This document shows, piece by piece, positions 32,038-35,690 of a stretch of 35,690 bases of DNA (within the stretch, counting starts at the first letter, position 1; every line of letters starts with the position of its first letter). Origin of the DNA: an uncultured Eubacteriales bacterium (GTDB lineage Bacteria; Bacillota; Clostridia; Oscillospirales; CAG-272); assembly GCA_905201895.1 (NCBI GenBank), contig CAJKPX010000022.1:1-35690 (forward strand). The letters are read 5' to 3'. A program made the translations under genes and the position numbers. The notes beneath the pieces were generated by a model. The model had not been told where the DNA came from and made no database searches. It saw nothing but the letters and a program-made list of their open reading frames with translations.

Positions 32038-33308
32038 TTGCCCCCTTTCGTGATCTGCACCAGAATCTCGTCATCGGTATAATAGCGCGCGGTAGTGTAG
32101 GTGCGCAGCTTATTCGAGGACGTAATCACGGGCATTTTTGCGCAAAGCGGATTGTTCATATACATGAGCGGGCAGATATAGGACACCACAACGCCGGTTG
32201 CCTTGAGGCGCGCCGCATAGGGAGTTGCCTCAAACGCCTTGATCACGGCGGGAGCGGCGGTGAATACCGTGGGAATGGCAACCTTGCTGCGTCCTGCATC
32301 GCGGAGCCCTTCCTCCACGCGGTCGGTCCAGCTCTTGAGCTGCTCCAGACTCATGTGCGGGCATCCCATGAAGCAAAGCTTGGGCTTGGCGTCGATGTTC
32401 TTCCAGATTACGGGATAGTTATCGTAAACGCGTTGCAGCTCGGCATCGTCAATCACGTAAACCTGTGCGTCCTCGCGGATGAGCGACTCGCCCAGATCCT
32501 TTGCCTCGGGCGTGAGGTTGTCGATGTGGTAGAGTCCCACCGCACCGTTCGATGCGGTTGCCGCGCCAAAGTCCTTGAGATATGCGCATGCGGCATCGTC
32601 GAGCTCCGAGCCAATCCAACGATCGAGTCCCTTAACGTAGGGCACCGCCTCCATCACCTTCATGCCGATGGCAGAGCCGAGCAGCTGTGCCTCGGGCTTT
32701 TTGGTGGTGCGGATTTCAATGACCCAGGAGGCGCGTCTGCCTTCGTCGGTCAAAAGTCCGAATTCGGGAACGTAGCCCGCGATCGAGCCCATGATGTCGA
32801 TGATGCCCGAGTTGCGGTTGCAGCGTGCACCGAGCACCGAGTTGGCGTAAACAACCGCCGAGGACTCCGCCCAGCTCAAAATATCACCGCGTGTGGGCTT
32901 GTTGCCAACCTCGTCGAGATAGCACGCGCAGGTGAAGGCATCCTTGCTCAGCATACCGAGCTTTTCAAGCTGACCCTCGTAAAAGTCCTGCTTGGAATAC
33001 ATGAACTTGTTGAAGATCAGATTTTGCAGGAAATTCTTGGGCACGTTGGGGTCGAGCGGACGGGGGTCTGCCGAGAATTGCTGACCCGACATCACGCCCG
33101 CGTCGATGAGCTGCTGCATCAGATCGAACACGGGGGTCATCATTTTCAGTCCGAATGACGTGACAAGATGGTTATATTTGCTCGTTACGGGAACGAGACG
33201 CTCTGCTCCGAACAGCTCGCCATAGCGGATGACGGTTTGCATGACCTTTGCCATGACCTCACCCTGCGAGCCACTCAACAGCTCCTGTTGTTCCTTGGTC
33301 AGTACCAT
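32034..33308 (-). CDS. Aconitase X catalytic subunit (DUF521)
   Basis: A 424-aa catalytic subunit of AcnX. GARCNRNSGIIDIMGSIAGYVPEFGLLTDEGRRASW and FMGCPHMSLEQL, with Cys residues that can hold an iron-sulfur cluster or metal, are family hallmarks, as is SYICPLMYMNNPLCAKMPVITSSNKLRTY at the C-terminus. It dehydrates a hydroxy acid together with the small subunit. It follows the old yellow enzyme gene by 13 nt and overlaps the small-subunit gene. The reductase partner suggests a dehydrate-then-reduce pathway, for example of a hydroxyproline-like compound; the substrate is inferred, not shown. Confidence 0.92.
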   Translation of the reverse strand: MVLTKEQQELLSGSQGEVMAKVMQTVIRYGELFGAERLVPVTSKYNHLVTSFGLKMMTPVFDLMQQLIDAGVMSGQQFSADPRPLDPNVPKNFLQNLIFNKFMYSKQDFYEGQLEKLGMLSKDAFTCACYLDEVGNKPTRGDILSWAESSAVVYANSVLGARCNRNSGIIDIMGSIAGYVPEFGLLTDEGRRASWVIEIRTTKKPEAQLLGSAIGMKVMEAVPYVKGLDRWIGSELDDAACAYLKDFGAATASNGAVGLYHIDNLTPEAKDLGESLIREDAQVYVIDDAELQRVYDNYPVIWKNIDAKPKLCFMGCPHMSLEQLKSWTDRVEEGLRDAGRSKVAIPTVFTAAPAVIKAFEATPYAARLKATGVVVSYICPLMYMNNPLCAKMPVITSSNKLRTYTTARYYTDDEILVQITKGGK

Positions 33309-33321
33309 GTTTCCTACCTCC

Positions 33322-35388
33322 TCAAAGCTTCATGCAAACATCCCACGCGTTCCAGATCACGGTGCGCAGGTTTCCAACCGACTTGGCGTCGCCAATTACG
33401 TGGACGCCCTTTTGGGTCAAGGGGGCGGGGGTGTAGCCCACCGAAAGGATCACCGAATCGGCTTCGATCATCTCCTCGGTACCGTCCTTGCGACGCACCA
33501 CCACACCGTTCTCGGTGATTTCGGAGACACCGGTTTCCAGATATGTGGGAACGCGGTTTGCCGCGAAGAAATCGCGCAGATAGCTGGTGTTTGCCAAACA
33601 AATTTTATCCGAAACGATCAGATCGTGCTTCATTTCCACGATCACGGGCTGCTTACCCTGCAGATAGAGCTCGTATGCGATCTCGCATCCGGTCAGACCG
33701 CCGCCAACCACAACCACGCGCTCGCCAACCGACTGCTTGCCGAGCAGGAAGTCAACCGCCTCAATGCCGCGCTCCGCGCCCTTGACGGGCAACCTTCTCG
33801 CACGCGCACCGGTTGCAACGATCACCTCATCGGCTCCGAGCGACTTGACGTCGGTTACCTCAACGCCGAGCTTGACGGTGATCGCGGGATATTTGGTGAT
33901 CTCGCGCTCATACCATGCGATGAGCATGCGGTCCTTTTCCTTGTAGGAGGGAGCCGCCGCTGCGATGAAGATACCGCCGAGACGGTCGCTCTTTTCATAA
34001 AGCGTGACCTCGTGTCCGCGCTTCGCGCATACGAGTGCCGCCTCCATGCCGCCGATTCCGCCGCCGATAACGGCGATCTTTTTCTTCTTCTTTGCGGGCT
34101 CGAGCTTATATTTATCGGACTGCATCACGCGCGGATCAAGTGCACAGCGTGCGATATGGCTGGCATCGTAGATCGACTGCGCGTTTGCAACGCCCTTGTA
34201 ATGTGCCATATTGAAGCATGCGTTGTGGCAGCAGATGCAGGGACGGATATCCTCCATGCGGTTCTCGATCAGCTTGGTGACCCACTCGGCGTCTGCCAGG
34301 AACTGACGTGCCACACCAACGCCGTCGATCAGTCCCTCTGCAACTGCCTTCGCACCCACGTCGGGCTCCATGCGTCCAGCACAGACCACGGGAATGTCAA
34401 CGCACTTTTTGATGTGCGCCACGTCGTCGAGGTTGCAGTTGAGAGGCATATACATCGGCGGATGTGCCCAATACCAGGAATCGTAGGTTCCGTTGTCAGC
34501 GTTGAGCATGTCATAGCCTGCATCCTGCAGGTATCTTGCCGCACGCTCACTCTCTGCCATGTCGCGTCCGATCTCGGTGTATTCCTCACCGGGAACAGCA
34601 CCAACGCAGAAATCCTTGACCTTGGACGTGACCGAATAGCGCAGCGAAACGGGATAATCCTCACCGCAGCTTGCCTTGATCGCCTTGACGATCTCAACCG
34701 GGAAACGGTAGCGGTTTTCAAACGAGCCGCCGTATTCATCGGTACGCTTGTTGGTATAAGCAAGCGTGAATTGGTCGAGCAGATAGCCCTCGTGAACGGC
34801 GTGCACCTCCACACCGTCAACGCCTGCCTCCTTGCAGAGTGCTGCAGTCTTGGCAAAAGCGTCCACGATCTCGTGAATCTCCTTGACCGTGATTGCACGC
34901 GTGGTCACCTTATCCGACCAACGCGAGGGCAGCTCGCTCGGGCTTGCCGACTGATAGGGGATGTTGATGATCGGCTTGATCAGGTCACGCACAACAGGCA
35001 TGTTGTGCAGCATGACAAGCGGTGTGGGAATTGCCCAGGAGCGTCCCATGCCTGCGGTGATCTGCACGAAAAGCTTGGCACCGTACTTGTGAATTTCTTT
35101 CATGAATTCCTTGAGCTCTGCGAACATTTTTTTGTTCTGATAGAGCCACTGCCCCATGAACGTGCTGCGGATCGGTGCAATTCCCGGGATGATTAGACCA
35201 ACGTTGTTCTTCGCCTTTTCGATGAAGAACTTTGCCGCCTCGCGGTCAAAATGGTTACCCGTGTGCTCCATCCAGCCAAAGAGAGAGGTTCCTCCCATCG
35301 GGCAGAGCACGATTCTGTTTTTGATCTCGACGTTGCCGATCTTCCACGGAGTGAACAACGCCTCGTACTTGGGATCCATATTCTGCAT
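33322..35388 (-). CDS. Old yellow enzyme/2,4-dienoyl-CoA reductase-like Fe-S flavoenzyme
   Basis: A 688-aa multicofactor enoate reductase-type protein. An FMN-binding TIM barrel (about 8-375) is followed by Fe-S cysteines C384, C387, C391 and C415; the last spacing is about 12 longer than in FadH. Then come an FAD domain (AVIGGGIGGMEAA, 439-451) and an NAD(P)H domain (VVVVGGGLTGCEIAYEL, about 565). Relatives are FadH, BaiCD/BaiH and trimethylamine dehydrogenase. It should pass electrons from NAD(P)H via FAD and Fe-S to FMN and reduce an activated C=C, or demethylate an amine. The ribosome site is weak (AAGGGA, 13 nt). First gene of the AcnX operon. Confidence 0.9.
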   Translation of the reverse strand: MQNMDPKYEALFTPWKIGNVEIKNRIVLCPMGGTSLFGWMEHTGNHFDREAAKFFIEKAKNNVGLIIPGIAPIRSTFMGQWLYQNKKMFAELKEFMKEIHKYGAKLFVQITAGMGRSWAIPTPLVMLHNMPVVRDLIKPIINIPYQSASPSELPSRWSDKVTTRAITVKEIHEIVDAFAKTAALCKEAGVDGVEVHAVHEGYLLDQFTLAYTNKRTDEYGGSFENRYRFPVEIVKAIKASCGEDYPVSLRYSVTSKVKDFCVGAVPGEEYTEIGRDMAESERAARYLQDAGYDMLNADNGTYDSWYWAHPPMYMPLNCNLDDVAHIKKCVDIPVVCAGRMEPDVGAKAVAEGLIDGVGVARQFLADAEWVTKLIENRMEDIRPCICCHNACFNMAHYKGVANAQSIYDASHIARCALDPRVMQSDKYKLEPAKKKKKIAVIGGGIGGMEAALVCAKRGHEVTLYEKSDRLGGIFIAAAAPSYKEKDRMLIAWYEREITKYPAITVKLGVEVTDVKSLGADEVIVATGARARRLPVKGAERGIEAVDFLLGKQSVGERVVVVGGGLTGCEIAYELYLQGKQPVIVEMKHDLIVSDKICLANTSYLRDFFAANRVPTYLETGVSEITENGVVVRRKDGTEEMIEADSVILSVGYTPAPLTQKGVHVIGDAKSVGNLRTVIWNAWDVCMKL

Positions 35389-35431
35389 AATCGTTGTGTT
35401 CCCTTTCTTTGTTTTTGTTTACAACATTTTT

Positions 35432-35460
35432 ATTATACCATATTTTGCCTGCTTTGTCAA
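35432..35460 (-). promoter_or_regulatory. Promoter of the OYE-aconitase X operon
   Basis: Minus-strand TTGACA (35455-35460), 17 nt, TATAAT (35432-35437) with extended TGG, about 44 nt before the start codon. Confidence 0.88.
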
Positions 35461-35507
35461 CCGCACGAAAAGGCGAGTTGTGAGCGCACAAATTTTAATG
35501 CTTCCCT

Positions 35508-35576
35508 ATCGAGATTACAAGATTCTTCGCGCCTTCGTACGCTCAGGATGACTCCTGGAAAAGCAGAGATCTCGAT
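35508..35576. repeat. Small palindromic element
   Basis: ATCGAGAT and ATCTCGAT form 8-bp inverted ends around GATTCTTCGC...GCTCAGGATGAC. The core resembles the AGATTCTTCGC...GCTCAGAATGAC sequence found dispersed in many bacterial genomes. Non-coding. Confidence 0.5.
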
Positions 35577-35643
35577 TGCTTTTGTTTTTGAAAAAAAATA
35601 TCTACGCGTTTTTCGATGAACATTCCATAACCGCCTATCCTCC

Positions 35644-35690
35644 CCTTCGGAAAAGTTTTGGAAAGCGGGAGGGGGTACAGGGGGAGGGAG
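35644..35690 (+). repeat. Dispersed terminator-like repeat, copy 3 (cut by window edge)
   Basis: GGAAAAGTTTTGGAAAG followed by a G-rich stretch, the same order as the first half of 14506-14570. The hairpin half would lie beyond the window. Otherwise 35577-35643 shows no gene. Confidence 0.5.

Noticed and set aside
33229..35196. Plus-strand frame of 655 codons opposite the old yellow enzyme gene
   Set aside because: Shadow of a well-conserved flavoenzyme with intact FAD and Fe-S motifs; no start signals on the plus strand.

Overview
The window looks like the chromosome of an uncultured gut-type clostridium (Bacillota, Clostridia, plausibly Oscillospiraceae or a relative). This is inference from the gene families: formate-tetrahydrofolate ligase, a flavodiiron protein, a large iron-sulfur old yellow enzyme, aconitase X, several MATE exporters and AraC regulators. 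It also rests on uniform Gram-positive signals: GGAGG ribosome sites and TTGACA-17-TATAAT promoters, often with an extended TGG before the -10. Most genes are moderately GC-rich. Two islands are clearly AT-rich: the restriction-modification pair (320-1857) and the nuclease locus behind a tRNA (about 19580-22340).

Left third (1-12035): a BstYI/BglII-like type II restriction-modification pair; rhamnulose-1-phosphate aldolase (rhaD) behind an AraC regulator, with a phased 10-bp repeat upstream of its promoter; a MATE exporter; a six-hairpin glycosidase-like protein; three paralogous lipoproteins; and a protein with a Lys/Ala/Pro-rich tail and DUF1508-like repeats. A candidate small RNA with its own promoter lies at 2125-2203.

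Middle (12095-19080): an AraC regulator divergent from a second MATE exporter; fhs; and a cad-type metal resistance operon (CadC-like repressor, small HMA chaperone, P1B ATPase). The cad operon has a perfect 26-bp palindromic operator just downstream of its -10 box.

tRNA-Pro locus (19190-21990): one strong promoter drives a broken tRNA-Pro copy and then an intact tRNA-Pro(CGG). The 16-bp 3' end of the tRNA recurs twice downstream. Each recurrence closes a 166-bp unit that starts with the tRNA terminator. Between the two units lies an AT-rich gene for a 625-aa protein of seven 70-aa zinc-finger repeats interrupted by a Vsr-like nuclease domain, and a further 21-bp direct repeat flanks this gene. 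I read it as a tRNA-nested, att-like nuclease cassette, and it is the best candidate here for an undescribed mobile system.

Right third (22219-35690): a CPA2 cation/proton antiporter behind a structured leader; ferritin; two more MATE exporters; an ArsR-type regulator with an unknown N-terminal region; an operon of flavodiiron protein, ZIP transporter and a Nim-like flavoprotein; a cluster of palindromic dispersed repeats; and an operon of an old yellow enzyme reductase with both subunits of aconitase X. A dispersed terminator-like repeat occurs at 1-45, 14506-14570 and 35644-35690. Several families thus centre on oxygen, iron and metal handling, export of compounds, and sugar or amino-acid-derivative breakdown.
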